The notes: generated by a model from the sequence alone, not told the origin. Counted from the stretch's first letter, positions 48,028 through 60,200 are shown. The stretch: DNA of 64,000 nucleotides from Amorphophallus konjac (GCA_022559845.1 CM040125.1:202346102-202410101); one strand, 5' to 3'. A program made the numbers and translations.

Positions 48028-51000
48028 TGTGAGGACCCAGAACCTAGATACTGGGTAAACCCGATGCCAGTTGGATCCTGAGAGGCCTCCCAAGAGCTGT
48101 AAGGCTCCGAAGGTATAGAAAGGTGGGTGTAGAGTACATTCAACTTCCAGATAAAGAAGTAAACAATTAAATTACTATGATCAAGATTGCTAAATTAGCA
48201 GAAATAAATTACATTTTTAATTAACAATTAAAACTGTAGAGCTAGTAGAGCTCACAGAGTCCAGTCCAAAGAATAGTACAGTCTAACAGGAAAGAAAAGC
48301 ATACTCTCAAGTCAGTGGAAGCCCGACACTAGCAAAGCTGGCAACTAAGAACCACCGTACTGCACCTCTGAAGCACGAGGAAGAACAGCTACATCTGAAA
48401 ATTCAGGGGTGAGCCTCGTCTCACTGGCTTAGTAGGGGTCCTACAGATCCCCACCACAAAACAAAAGCTGTAAACAGCAGTGCTAACAACAATAGCAAAG
48501 CAGTAATAGCAGGAGTAGGAACAATAGTAAAAGTAAAGAGGAAAGCCGTACTGAACAAAAACACGGCAGCTGATAAAATCTCAGCCCTCTAAACTACTCC
48601 TAACAATAACAGAAGAATAACCCCGATCTCATAAAGTCGAGAGTTGCCGAACCGATACAAGGAAACTCGAGCTATGCAGCCAGGACACATCACGACATCC
48701 CTGTCACGTAGGCTTGTCCACAGAGACAAAATGCCAACTCTAGACCACATGGTCTAGAAGCACCAATACATACACGATCTTACTATCGTGTACTCTACAC
48801 TGAGTACGGATAAAGTTGAACACCAACTTCCTGAAGGATTATGTCAGAATAGATGGGAACTCAAAACATGAGAACCACACAAGCCATGAATCATGTGTCG
48901 TGTGATAGAAGGACCTCCTCACTTGAAGAAAAGCCAAATGCGTCCACAGACGTCTTGCACTGTGCCTCAAGTATCTCCTACTCGCCTTGAACACTGTAAC
49001 TGAGACGCCGAACAAGTAACTAAGGAACAACAGTAACGAGTGACTAGTCAGGGTCACGCCCGTCGGCGCTAGTCCAACACTCCTGATCACATGTGCACAC
49101 ACAAGCTCAATGTCTTGAGCTAGGCCTCTAGCTGGTTTTCCCTCCCGTCGGACTCTGACGGTAAGACAAAGGGGCCCACGGCAACCAGCCTACAAACCAT
49201 CTGTATCGGTAACTCGCCCTGCCACCACTCCTAGGTGGGTCGACACATAAAAAGTGTCATCAGGCTACGACTAGTGGAGGCTCACTCGACATAGAGACTC
49301 AAAACACGAAGTACGGACAGGTCATGCACGTACCTGTCGCATGTACCACTGAACACAAGGCAACATATAGCTACCAGACTTGGGACATCCAACTAAACCT
49401 ACTAAAGACAACGATCCTTGAGTCACAATACTCGGGTCAAGATCGCTGCACAAAGCGGTAACACACCACCAATCAGACTAGTCCCTAAGTCAAAACCATG
49501 GTAAAACATCATAGAAGTGGCATACAAAAGTTGGATCTACATCAATTGAAAGTCCTCGACCCCTAGGCTGCTCAACGGACTCACAATTCCCTATAACGAG
49601 AAACACGGAACATGAGGGATCACCTGAGCTCTCGAACCATACTAGCATGTAAATCGTTGTAAGATGATACCTCTGAGCGTCCAAAACATAGTCTCGATCA
49701 TTACGTGATTGCTGAGACACTCACGAGATCACGTGTCAACCGCTGGGTCACAACCGGTTTGACCAGAAACCATAATGACTCTCAAAACAATGTGGCACAT
49801 TACTCGATATCATGGCAATTTCGGACACCCTATTTCACGGTCACAGCCCTCATAGGATGTCTAAGACATCCACGGAACAATGGGCTAACCAAGGCGTCGA
49901 AGCCAAGCCAACCAGAAGCCAAACCTATGAAAAGAAGACTCTGGGTAGGTGGCGGTCATCCTCCTGGCCGCTACCAGACAGCCCAGTAAATGGCGGTCTC
50001 ATCGGGACCACTAACAGAAGGTGACAGTCTCCAAAGGGCCGCCTCCTGAATATGGCAGTCATGGCCAGACCGCCATTTAACAGGAAACCCCAACACATAG
50101 ATACAGAGAAAATAGGCAGAATGCAGTCACCTGGGGACCGTAATTTGAAGCTGGCGGTCACCCTAGGGCCGCCTCTTGGAGGTGGCAGTCATAGCTGGAC
50201 CCTCTTCTCTAAGATGCCTCGAAAAATGCACGATAAGTCATCCTGTTTGTGGTCCTTGGCCTGACCATTACTTCAAAAGATGGCCAGTCGCAAGGCCGCT
50301 ACTAGGAACCGACCTAACCGACTTAAAAGCCAAATAGCGGTCACCCTTGGGCCGCTACTACCAAGTTGTGGTCGGTTTGTAGATCGCAACCCGAAACTAA
50401 CTTAAAACACTGAAGAAAACATATAGCGGTCTCTCTTGGACCGTTTCCTAAAGGTAGCGGTCCTCCTTTGGCCGCCATCTTAAGTAGCGGTCTCTGGTAT
50501 GATTGCTACTTCCTACTAGTGCGAAAATCATAGGAAAGCGTAAAACTCAGTCTTTCTACACCCCAATCGTCCCAGAACGATGGGGAAACATTCATAGACT
50601 CAATGCCAACCTTTCACAAGATGGAAGGGGCCAAACAAACCACAAAATGGCAATCAAACGGGTGATTTCATCAAATCAACCCAAAATGACTCACATGGGC
50701 CTCCAGGCTTGTACCTGCCCCAAATCACGACCAAATGCAGTCAAACTGGCGGGAATCGAATCCCGACATTCAAAGGGTTCAAATTCTACCATTTAAATTA
50801 GAATCTAACGCCTGGAACGACAATTTTGGGTCACACCCCCGAAACATGCTTTCACCCTTAAAGCAGGAAAACCCAGTCATATGCGCGCCAATCAGCTTGA
50901 AATCACGAGGGAATGCAGGAAACAGGTAGAGTATCCATCCCCAAACCTCCACCGAAGATTTCGTGCGCTGAAAATGCCGAAAACCATCACTCGAACCACG

Positions 51001-51370
51001 CCGTGCTTTGTATCCATGGAACGGGATCCCTCCTACGCCACACTCTAATCCTCGCGCCTTTACGCACTACAACGCCTTCACGGCATCCGCGCCTCGTCCA
51101 CCTCCACCACGGTCGCGCGCCCGGTGGAGAGGGGAAGAGAGGAGAGAGAATGGAGGGGGAGAGAGTAAGAACGGCGAGAGGAGAGAGGGGAGAGGGTGAG
51201 GGTTAAAAGGAAAAAGGAAATAGAAATATCGAATATTTCTGAAATCTGATTTTCTGGCCCAAAGTTCATAAAATTAAAAAAATATGAAAAATAGCCTCTG
51301 CGATCCTCGAAATGAGCACAATGCACCTGCAGCGTCTCGGAGACTGAAATATCAACAGTTCACTCTCCAC
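48028..51370 (-). repeat. Element B, 5' LTR (minus strand), truncated by element D
   Basis: Starts TGTGAGGACCC on the + strand (the CA end of the LTR on the minus strand). 49484-51370 aligns with 25856-27740. About 106 bp of the LTR, judged from the other copy, should lie beyond element D. A minus-strand phrase near 48395-48440 resembles the intron 3' end of C1, C2 and E (CCTACTAAGC, then ATTTTCAG). No gene seen. Confidence 0.82.
49950..50490. repeat. Interrupted-palindrome cluster in element B 5' LTR
   Basis: CGGTC-TCATCGG-GACCA (49994), CAGTC-TCCAAAG-GGCCG (50026), CAGTC-ATGGCCA-GACCG (50056), CAGTC-ACCTGGG-GACCG (50125), CGGTC-ACCCTAG-GGCCG (50156), CGGTC-ACCCTTG-GGCCG (50338), CGGTC-TCTCTTG-GACCG (50427), CGGTC-CTCCTTT-GGCCG (50458). 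All have a 7-base spacer; positions are approximate by one or two bases. Confidence 0.8.
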
Positions 51371-53207
51371 TGTAGATATATTCTTTCCCTCCCTCTACCT
51401 CAAAATGTGAAAATGCACTAAAAGGGGGAAAGAGTGAATGTGTGTGAGTGAATAGCGCGAGAGAAAACAAACAATGCAAGCAATAACTCACTCACAGACA
51501 TGGACAAGTTGTGATCACCACCAAGGTATCAAGTGCAAGGAGAGGGCACCACATACCTTGGAAAGGGGAGACGGATGAGACACTCGCCCAATGATGCAGC
51601 ACTGGTACAGGATGAAGACGGTCCGCTAGAGACCGCTGAAGGACGTAGATGGCCAATCGATGGACCGCCTCCAACGCTGAAGTGGAAACACGGGAAAAAG
51701 CCTGAAGTGGAGGCTAGACGGTCTGCGCTAGGCCAAAAATAGAAGTTGGATGGTCTAAATAAGGCCGCACAATTCTGTAAACAGTCTGAGGTGAACTACA
51801 CAGAGCCTCCAGATCCCAAGCCGTGGACTTAATCCTCCACCCCTTCCGGGCGGCCAGCGGGGATGGGCCTCATGCTAAAACTTCTGTTGACCTGCAAAAC
51901 ACAGCAAATGACCAGAAAACACAACCAAAATTAGCTTATGAAGTGTAATATCTATGAAAACAAATGGAAAACTAAACACATAAATGGAATGGGGGATACC
52001 TGGGGGTTGGGTTTTTAAACCCCTATGGGGCATGGAAAACAGTGGGAAGGTGATGAATATGAGGATGACAGTGAAAAACGTGGGTAGAAGTAAAGAAAAA
52101 TAAACATGCAATGATGGGCAAACGATGGAAATGACTAATTAAGACTCAAAGAAACACAAACACAACGACTACTCCCTAAACCGAAGGCTTAATGGACGTG
52201 GAAAGCCTTCCTCCCCAGCTGAGATCCGCTCAAGAACTCGGCAGCACTTCGACGCAAATGCTGGATCTCCCCCCTTTCGCGAGCTTGGACTAAGGGTTCT
52301 ATTTATAGACCCTTGAAAGTCCACTCGAAATTAAGGATTTTCCAGCGATAATTAGGTTGAGATTCTTTTAGAAAAATTGGAGATAATATTCCCAACTTTC
52401 ACCAGGATCGAACGGGACTTGATTTGGTTAAGAATCCATGGAGAAAAAGGTTGAACAACCAAGATGTATCGCCACGGGTGGAGAGAGAAAAGCCAACCAA
52501 ATCCAGGATTTTGGCCATAAAAATAGTCGAACGATGGGCCGCCTACCCATATAAACAGTCCAATGCTAGACCGCTTACATGGTGTCGGTGGAAATTAATA
52601 AACAAATAAATAAACCCATTTATCCAAAGAACATACCAACTGAACCGGCGTAGGACTCTCAGGATGCAAACGGTCTATTGGTGGACCGCCCAAATAGATA
52701 AACGGCCCATCATGAGACCATCTACACGGTGTCGGTGATAAATCAATAAAAATAGATGTTTATCCAGAAAATTGACCCATTTAGGACCCTGGTCACTAAA
52801 CGGTCGTTCGAAGGACCGCCCAACTTGAATAAACACTCTAATGCAACACCGTTTATTAGGTTATTGGTGGAAAATCAGAGATAAGATAAATATGCAATTA
52901 ATCCAGACAAAACGATTTTCAAAACGACCGCCCAACAACATAAATGGTCTATCGCTAGACCACGGTTAGGCTGGGTGGTGAAAATTGTTAAAATGTAATA
53001 AACAAGCCCATTTATCCTAAAGACCATGTGAAATCAAGGCCCAATAAGCCCAACTTCAAGAGCAAACCTAGCCAGGGAGGAAGGACCCATAAAATCAGCC
53101 CAAAGACATGCCTGGAAATGGCCCAATGAGTAATGGACAACTCGAGGCATCAAAAAATGATGGTAAGAAGAATGACCCAACTCATTGGCAAAAAATGGGT
53201 GTCAACA
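51371..53207 (-). repeat. 3' LTR of element D (Tat-like, minus strand)
   Basis: Right end on the minus strand reads TGTTGACACCC, the same start as element A's LTR, and abuts a purine-rich tract. The left end starts TG at 51371, exactly where homology to element B's LTR stops, so TCCAC at 51366-51370 should be the target duplication (partner off-window). A minus-strand TATA box (CTATAAATAG, 52299-52308) lies inside. Dyads of type CGGTC...GACCG with 7-8 base spacers occur at about 51607-51770 and 52550-52980. Confidence 0.7.
52299..52308 (-). promoter_or_regulatory. TATA box of element D LTR
   Basis: CTATAAATAG on the minus strand, the only clear TATA box in this LTR, in the orientation expected for element D. 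Confidence 0.6.
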
Positions 53208-54567
53208 GATGCCCCTCCTTAACGTCCTCTTTGCAGGGGAGCGAGCGGAGGTGAAGCGAAAGCGAAATGGAACATGGAGATGAAGCGGAGTGGACTGAAA
53301 AGCGGACGTTAAGGTAAAAGACACTCGTTTCCTCACTAACGTGCGATAGGAATTTTCTGAAAAACTCCGAACCAAACACAAGGAATGGTCAAACAAAAAT
53401 GACAACAGTCTATAAAAACTAACTAAACGAACAGAAGAAGAAACGAGCAACCTCATCAGGGGACACAGTCCACAACCAATGAGGGAACTGGAACAAGTAA
53501 AAGAAACAGGCTAAAAACCTCCAGATGGGGGCTCTTAGTCAACCAACCCAAGTGAACAGACTAGAGAAAACCTTCCAACTCTGTGTGGAATAGTTTCTCT
53601 TACCCAACACTATGAACGCACAGTCATCCATCACAAATGGGACACTTTTAGACAGACCATGGGTCGTGAATGCTCAAAAGATGCGTATGATGCATGTTGG
53701 GTTAAAATAAAAGAAATCATCAAAATGAATGCAAAGAAAACCATAAAATAGAAAGTACTCGAGAATAGTATTGCTAGACCGAGACAATTAGGGTCAAGAC
53801 ACTATCTGCAACCATGACGTGTAGGATAGAACCATCGTCCCCTAACTTTCCCAACCTAATGGCCTATCCGATGATTAAGCACATGAACCTAGATCATTAT
53901 TATTTTTGTTATGGGGGAACATCAGATCTTGGAACACGTGAATGACCAGTTGGTTCTCGAGATAATATAACATAGATACCATATAGTAAATGCATTAAGG
54001 GATAGGGGGTATGGAATACTTACTTAACTTACCTGACCTATCGGAGTAATGTACTTTTGCTATAAATGATCATGAACAAGGTTTTGTAATCATATATATC
54101 ATGAGATAAGAGGATTTATCAATTAGGCACATAATGCAGCAAAAATAAGGCTCAAAAGGTCATTCATCATTTCAACATATAAACGGTCTACTCCAAACCG
54201 TCACAAGTAAACAAACGGTCCAAATGAGACTGTGTAAGCAAACAGAATTCTAAATTTCAAACGTGGCATAACACGGCCCAATAAAACACCGCCAAATAGG
54301 TAAACGGTTGGGGTTTTACAGTTTAAAAACAGACGAGTCATTATTATGAAACGGTCTAATAAAGATCACCTTGATTCTAAAATGGTCCACCGATAGACCA
54401 TTTTCTGATCATCGGTTTCAAAAAAAATAAACTGACACCCCGTCGTCTTCTTTCTCCATCAACTCTCATCTCCCCCACCACCGTAACCGAAGCCCACTCC
54501 AACCCCTCCTTCTCCATCTCTCTTAAGCATCCTCTCCACTTTCTCTTCAGCCTTTCCTAACCCTTTT
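53208..54567. other. Element D non-coding region between polypurine tract and antisense gene
   Basis: Complement of GCCCCTCCTT at 53211-53220 is the polypurine tract. The middle holds nothing recognisable. Dyads CGGTC-TACTCCA-AACCG (54184), CGGTC-CAAATGA-GACTG (54216) and a TGGTC / GACCA pair (54384) precede a CT-rich stretch (54440-54560) that looks like the 5' untranslated region of the + strand gene. Confidence 0.6.
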
Positions 54568-54964
54568 ATGCGTTTTAAGAAGCAAGCCTTGAAGCGCTCA
54601 GCCCGTCAGATGGCCGAAGAAGAAACTTCACCGCCGCTGCCGCCGCCGGTGAATCCCACGGGGGACGCAGCGCCACCACCGGCCGAGGAAGCACCCCTCC
54701 TGATCGTCAGGATGCCAGAGGAAGAGGTGACACCACCGGTGGACAAAGCACCGGTGACAACGACCGAGACCCCGGCCAAGGCTGCACGATCTTCTGAGGT
54801 AGGCCACAACCAAGCCCCCCCCCATTTTGATTATTTTAATGGATGCATGCTAGCTTAGGTGAAGGGAATGGGGCATACGACCCCTTGGAAATGGTTGCAA
54901 GGCCTCTAGGGCCATCACCCACGGTGGGGAAGAGCTCGGGTGCCGGTGGGCATGGTGAGTAGAA

Positions 54965-55520
54965 AACGGTCTTAATTGGGACCGCCTAGGATATAAACGG
55001 TCCACATAGGATCGTTTGGGAGGGTAAACGGCCCAAACCAAACCGTCTCAAAGGCTGAACAGTCCATGGGGTACCACCCTATAGGATTCGAACCGGTGGG
55101 GTAGAAGCGGTCTATGTCAGACCGTTAAGGACTTAGACAGTCCTTCTGAGACCGTTCCAAGCTGAACCGTGGGGAACAAAACGGTCTCCAACAGACCGTC
55201 TAAAAGTGAAAACGGTCAAAGGATGACCGTATAGATCCAGATCATGCGAGAGGGCCTAGAAGGTTGAAAGCTGCCTAGGTCAGACCAATTGAGGGCTCAG
55301 ACGGTTCCCCTGGGACCGCTTAAAGATTGAACCACAGAGAATAAAACTGTCTCTAACATACTGTCCATTAGGCCAAACGGTCGACGGGTGACCGTGTAGG
55401 TTAAGATGAACGGGAGGGTTTATGGGGAAAGGAACATGGTCCAGTGGGGACCGCTGGGGATTCAAACGGTCAATCAATGACCGTTGGAGGGATTCAAAAA
55501 CGGTCCTGAGGGGGCCGCCT
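54965..55520. repeat. Dense CGGTC-N7-GACCG dyad array in intron 1 of the element D PMD gene
   Basis: About a dozen dyads, including CGGTC-CACATAG-GATCG (54998), CGGTC-TATGTCA-GACCG (55108), CGGTC-TCCAACA-GACCG (55182), CGGTC-AAAGGAT-GACCG (55213), CGGTC-GACGGGT-GACCG (55378), CGGTC-AATCAAT-GACCG (55467) and CGGTC-CTGAGGG-GGCCG (55501). Spacers are unrelated in sequence but 7 long; the pair at 54967 has 8. Confidence 0.92.
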
Positions 55521-57828
55521 ACCTGACAGACTGCATTTTTTTCTTTTATTATATATATTTTTTGTTATTTTTATTTATTTATTTATTGTAATGCATGACT
55601 TATTAGGGACTAAATGATTGATGCAAATTTTTTAAATATATGCAGGGAAAGCACTGGACCCGGATCTTGTGGCTCTAGGTCCGTGTAGTGTACCTTGCAC
55701 TACCGGACTTCCAGCCGGAGCGGCTGGCAGCCATGGGATTCGGAGAGTTCCTCGCCGTGGAGGTCACGAGGATCGACACTGCGCTGCTCTACGCCTTGCA
55801 TGATCGGTGGGACTCGGTGAGCCGCACGTTCCTCTTCCCGTGGGGGCACATGGTCTCGATGTTAGAGGACATTGCACGCATCACCGGACTGCGAGTACAC
55901 AGGAAGCCGGTCAGCGGGAGGACCTTCCCCGACTACCGAGAGCTAGCCCAGAGGTTGTTGGGCCTGGAGCTGCTACGGCCAGAGCGACAGTCAACGACTC
56001 TACAGCGGGCGAAGCTGCAGGAGAGCCTTGGCTTGCGAGGAGCTGGGATTGCAATAGGGGAGCTCCCGGAGCAGCACCTCGGGAGGCTGACGGAGCGGGC
56101 ACGACAGTGGGTAGCAGCCGCACTGGGACCAGAGGCAGACGTTGTACTATGGCAATTCCTGATGCTGCTCTTCGGGAATCTTCTGTTCGCCACCCGGGCG
56201 GACGTGGTGAGCTGCCGGCTACTACCTCTACTAGAAGATGTTGACCAAGTAGGGGAGTACACGTGGGGCACGGTGATCCTCGCTTTCTTTTTGACACCCT
56301 GAGCTCCACGAGTCGACATACCATGCTCGGCGGGTTCTCCCCATTACTTCAGGTACAACTCTATCTCTAAAATGCTTATGCAATTGCTATATGAATGCTT
56401 ATATGTTGACACTCTGATGCAATGCAGGTGTGGGCCTACGTGTATCTCCCCGGGCGAGGGAGAGGCGATGAGACCTTCCCCGATTGGCTGCCCATCGTGA
56501 GACGGTGGACAGCACCACGGGAGGTGGGCTCCCTGCGTCGCCAGGTCCGGGCGATCCAGGATGACCTCGACGCTCTTCCTTATGCTTTAGTAAGATCTAA
56601 AACTTGAGCTTTGTGAAAATGCAACTATCTACTTATATGCTGACGCACTTGCCTATTTGACAGGTTCGGTGGACACCCTACCAGGGAGAGGGGCACGAGG
56701 GCCAGCCGTGGGTGGTGGCGATCCTAGCGTACGCGGGTCGAGACATCTGGCTCCACTACATGAATGTGGTGGAGCCACTGTACTACCGGCTGGTCATGAG
56801 GACCATCGGCGTCCACCAGGCGGAGGTCGAGTTCTCGGCTCGCGAGAAGCCGGAGGAGCGCGTCGGACGCCACGCCTGGGGTCTAGCGGTGGAGACTGAC
56901 TGGACCGTCTGGGCGGCGGAGTAGATCCAAGATTGGATGGGGCTTGTGCGAGTGGTGCGCGCCCGACCCGAGAGCGACGAGGCCTACCTGATAGCCTACG
57001 CCCGATGCTACGGAGACCAGGTCTTTCGTGGCACTCAACGACTGGTACTATTCTAGACTCATGCTTTCTAAATATGCTTTATGATTATAATGCATTGACA
57101 CCTGACTTCCTACATGCAGCTCGACCCTCAGGGATGGATACCCGAGCTCCAGGGGCTACTCCACTCTACCGTCCAGCAGCGGGATGAGCTCTGGCTTTCT
57201 CTAGACCTCCTGGTAAGTTCTACTCAGCCTCAAACTTAAAATGTTTATGATACACATTATGAAATTGACATGCCCCCATTTGCAGTGAGCCGAGGGAGCT
57301 CAGCGCCAGGCATCGGACGCATCGTCTTCCTCCTCCCAGCCACCTGCAGATCGGGCTGAGCGGGACACAGAGTTCGCGCGAGCGACGGCGCGGGCGGAGG
57401 AGGCCGAGGCCACTCTTGTCGAGCGGGTACGCAAATCACTACCTCTTCTCCTTTCTGAAATTTATGATTTTAAATTTGTAAAATAATTTATAAAATGAAT
57501 GCATGGGCAGGAGAGGGAGTTGGCAGCAACGCTAGGTGAGGCCACCCAATAGAGGGAGGAGGCTGAGCGCTTCTGTGCTAAGGCAGAGATGCTCCGTACA
57601 GAGGTAGCGGAGGCCGCATGTCTCTGTTCAGAGATGGAGCGGTCCCACCTCGGAATGATAAAGGTAGAGCATCTTCTAGCCCATGCGGCGGAGGCGGACC
57701 TATACCGAGCGGAGGCAGAGCGCGCCCGCATAGAGGTCGCGGAGCTGCGGGGATAGGTACGAGCGTACCAGCAGATGAGCCAGAGATCGGGGCGGAGCAG
57801 GACCCATAGCGTTACGCCCAGCCGTACC

Positions 57829-59409
57829 TGTTGAGTAGTGGATAGCGAATCTAGAGGGGAGGGGTGAATAGATATGCCCCTCTTTTTGCAGAACACCCCT
57901 CTTTACAGCTAGATAAGAGAATCGTAGCGGAATATAACTAGCTTAGCGAAGGATACAATGATTGGCTTAGCAAGATGAATAAGTAATATAAGGATTAAAC
58001 CTAAGCATGTATCTAGCACAAAGCAATCGCACAAGCAAACCACAACGCAAAGGATTTTAAGGTGGTTCGGACTGAATCCCCAGTCCTACGTCCACCCCTC
58101 ACCAAACCCGAAGAGGCTCCACTAGTGCAACGCACTGAACCGCAAATCGAAAAGACCTCCGATTGCCTTCCTACTAACCACAGGTAGGGACGTCAACACC
58201 GTAGATCGGACAACTTCCAATTACCTTCCTACTAACCACTGGTAGGGATGATCTTCAGTTTCAAATGTTTGAATGAAATGGAAAGAGAACAAGATGAAAA
58301 TGCTCAAACAAGATATAGAGATATGCTAAAATGAAATAGATCTTGTTTGAGATTGCTGATGCTTGAATCTTCTTTTCTTCACACGATGTAGACCATCAAC
58401 AGAAGCTTCTTTCTTCTTCACAAAGCTCTCTTCTTGATTCAGCAACAATGGCTTCTTCTTCCTTGTGAAATGAGCTTCCTTGGATCTCCTTGAGTTGATG
58501 AAGAAGACTATGGATGTAGCTTTGATCACCCTTGAGAACCTTGATTGCTTCTAGCTTCCTTGAAGGTTGCTTGCTTCAGATCCAAGCTTGAATCACCTTG
58601 GAATGGATGAAGAACTTCTGCACGGAGTACTGTTCACGGCTACAGTACCTCTTCTTCCAAGCTCTTCTCTAGCCTCTCTTGTTCTCCCTTTGATTCAAAA
58701 TGATCAACTGGGGTTTCTAACCCTCTTGCATTGGTTTTATATCTTTTAAATGGTCCATAGACATCCCCCAGACAAGATCCACAATCCATGGGAGATTGGG
58801 TGACTTTAGGATTAAACAAATGCAAGGAAAGGGGCTGGCCTCGAGGTGGAAAATAAAGTCAAACATTGCTGCATCGGGGTTGGCGGTCGACCGGAGGTAG
58901 GTGGCGGTCGACCGTTCTGAGAAAACCCTGTAGAAATTTCAGTTCTAGAATTTTTGGTCGACCGCCATGGGTTGGCGGTCGACCGCCACTGAGAATCCTG
59001 CAGACAGTGAGCTGCTGGAAATTCCGGTCGACCGCCCCTGGGCCAGCGGTCGACCGCTGGCTGGGCAGATCCCGGGTTTCCCCGGTTCAGTCCGTTAACC
59101 CTTTAGCTCAGTCACTTAATTCCTTTAGCAGCCCGTTATCATCTGTGGTATCAACCTTGACAGTTTTGAAGATTTCTACTGAGTCTTTTCGATCCCCGCG
59201 ACCTGACCGCGTAGGTCGATCCGCGTGCGAGGGCACAATCATTGAGCTTTCACTTTTGCCATCTCCACTCCATTCCTTGGCTTATCTGTCATGAAAGAAC
59301 ATCAAGTATTTCAGTCATATGAGAGTGGAAAGCATCAATGACTTATAGTGTTCAGCCATTATCAAAATTATGAATATCAAATGACTCAAATGACCACAGG
59401 GGCACAACA
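57829..59409. mobile_element. Solo LTR F (1581 bp) inserted in exon 7 of the PMD pseudogene
   Basis: TGTTGAG...CACAACA with 5-bp inverted ends TGTTG/CAACA, flanked by GTACC at 57824-57828 and 59410-59414. Removing it restores continuity of the surrounding exon. There is no primer site, coding region or second LTR, so it is most simply a solo LTR left by recombination; family and orientation are uncertain. The interior has CT-rich tracts (58360-58700) and a palindrome cluster at 58876-59056. Short open frames here are not convincing genes. Confidence 0.88.
58876..59056. repeat. Nested palindrome cluster GGCGGTCGACCGCC in solo LTR F
   Basis: Six copies of a CGGTCGACCG-type palindrome (some with one half changed) in about 180 bp. 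Adjacent copies are themselves paired: GGTCGACCGCC-ATGGGTT-GGCGGTCGACC has 11-bp arms and a 7-base spacer near 58953-58982. Another pair follows at about 59027-59055 with an 8-base spacer and a mismatch. Confidence 0.9.
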
Positions 59410-59571
59410 GTACCCACCGAGACTACCTCACAGGTTCCTCCAGCTATCGGAGGAATGAGATGAGGAGCGTCAGCGACGCCGGCGGGCGGAGGAGAGCACC
59501 TCCATGGCGCCACCAGCAAAGTGCCATGAGGGTTCAGGAGAGAGTGACGACCCTGGGAAGGATCAACCTTG

Positions 59572-59901
59572 ATGTACTACATGCGACTCATGTATTTATA
59601 GATGTTATGAAATGACATGTTCTTTTGACTTAGCAAAATGTGTGCATGCTAACACTGACCGATTGACAACGAATCCTAAACTGACGCGGGAGAGTGAAAG
59701 AGAGAGATGGAGAGACCCGAATAGAATTGGTGCAAAGAAACATGACACTAAGGTAGCAGAGAGAGAGACGGTCCTCCAAATGGTCGCTCCAGGGGCTGGA
59801 CTATCTAGCAATAGACCACTGAGGGTCGTCCTACCACGAGCTCCAAGAAGGTCCTAAGCGGTCCCTCTTAGACCGCGTAAGCTGGAAAGATGGTTCTTCC
59901 T
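59572..59901. other. Element D sequence between PMD pseudogene and chromovirus E
   Basis: No coding sequence recognised. A perfect dyad CGGTC-CCTCTTA-GACCG lies at about 59858-59874, the same arms as in the D intron array, showing that D continues to the E insertion. TTCCT at 59897-59901 would be the E target duplication. Confidence 0.6.
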
Positions 59902-60200
59902 TGTCACGCCCCGAGCGCGGAAGATACCCGGAGATGCGCGACGTGTCTATATCAATCATGTCAATCAGAGTGGTCGTGTATTCGACACAAAGACAGAGAT
60001 GCGCAAAATAGCAAGATAACCCAATCCTTTATTTCATAATGGATAGACTATTACAAATCCAATACTCTGTTTAATAAAAAGAAAAGTACATAGTTGACTC
60101 GAGAAAACTATAGAAACAACTAGACGACACTTGTAGAAGCTCTATCACTTTCACTCTTGACTATTCCCATCCGATTGATTTCCATCGTCGTCGGACTTAC

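Larger units (their letters stand above)
54568..59571 (+). pseudogene. Multi-exon plant mobile domain (PMD) gene, antisense to element D
   Basis: Seven exons with GT-AG introns, all phase 0: 54568-54798, 55646-56352, 56428-56589, 56664-57044, 57120-57212, 57286-57426 and 57511 onward. Exon 1 is basic then Pro/Glu-rich. Exon 2 carries the PMD start (YLALPDFQPERLAAMGFGEF, then FLFPWGHMVSMLEDIARITG); exons 3-4 continue it (DETFPDWLPIVRRW, IWLHYMNVVEPLYYR); exons 6-7 form an Ala/Glu-rich coiled coil. Stops: TAG 55676, TAG 56922, TGA 57286, TAG 57550, TAG 57754 and TAG 57808, all explicable as C-to-T; a frameshift in the T run near 56287-56291 and another (or a small intron) near 57757-57809. Solo LTR F splits exon 7; sequence resumes at 59415 and ends near 59571. 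Biochemical role unknown. Confidence 0.85.
51371..59901 (-). mobile_element. Element D: Tat-like element carrying an antisense PMD gene (right part off-window or displaced)
   Basis: Order on the + strand: 3' LTR, polypurine tract complement (53211-53225), non-coding 53226-54567, antisense PMD gene, then the solo LTR F inside that gene and chromovirus E at 59902. This mirrors the 3' part of element A, supporting D as a transposon rather than a host locus. Its own pol, if any, lies right of the window. The alternative, a host PMD gene next to a solo LTR, is not excluded. Confidence 0.6.

Noticed and set aside
51371..53207. Host gene promoter for the PMD gene rather than an LTR
   Set aside because: The TG start exactly at the break in element B homology, TGTTGACACC at the other end next to a polypurine tract, and a minus-strand TATA box fit an LTR better, though without the second LTR this stays provisional.
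54965..55520. CRISPR-like array
   Set aside because: Arms are inverted, not direct, repeats of 5 bp with 7-base gaps, in a plant nuclear sequence; none of the CRISPR properties apply.
54965..55520. Fungal Gal4-type (CGG-N11-CCG) binding sites
   Set aside because: The spacing matches, but zinc-cluster factors of that type are not known from plants, so a literal Gal4 site is not claimed; only the dyad geometry is reported.
58326..59294. ORFs of 60-140 codons in solo LTR F
   Set aside because: They fall in CT-rich LTR sequence and the palindrome cluster, without domain features.
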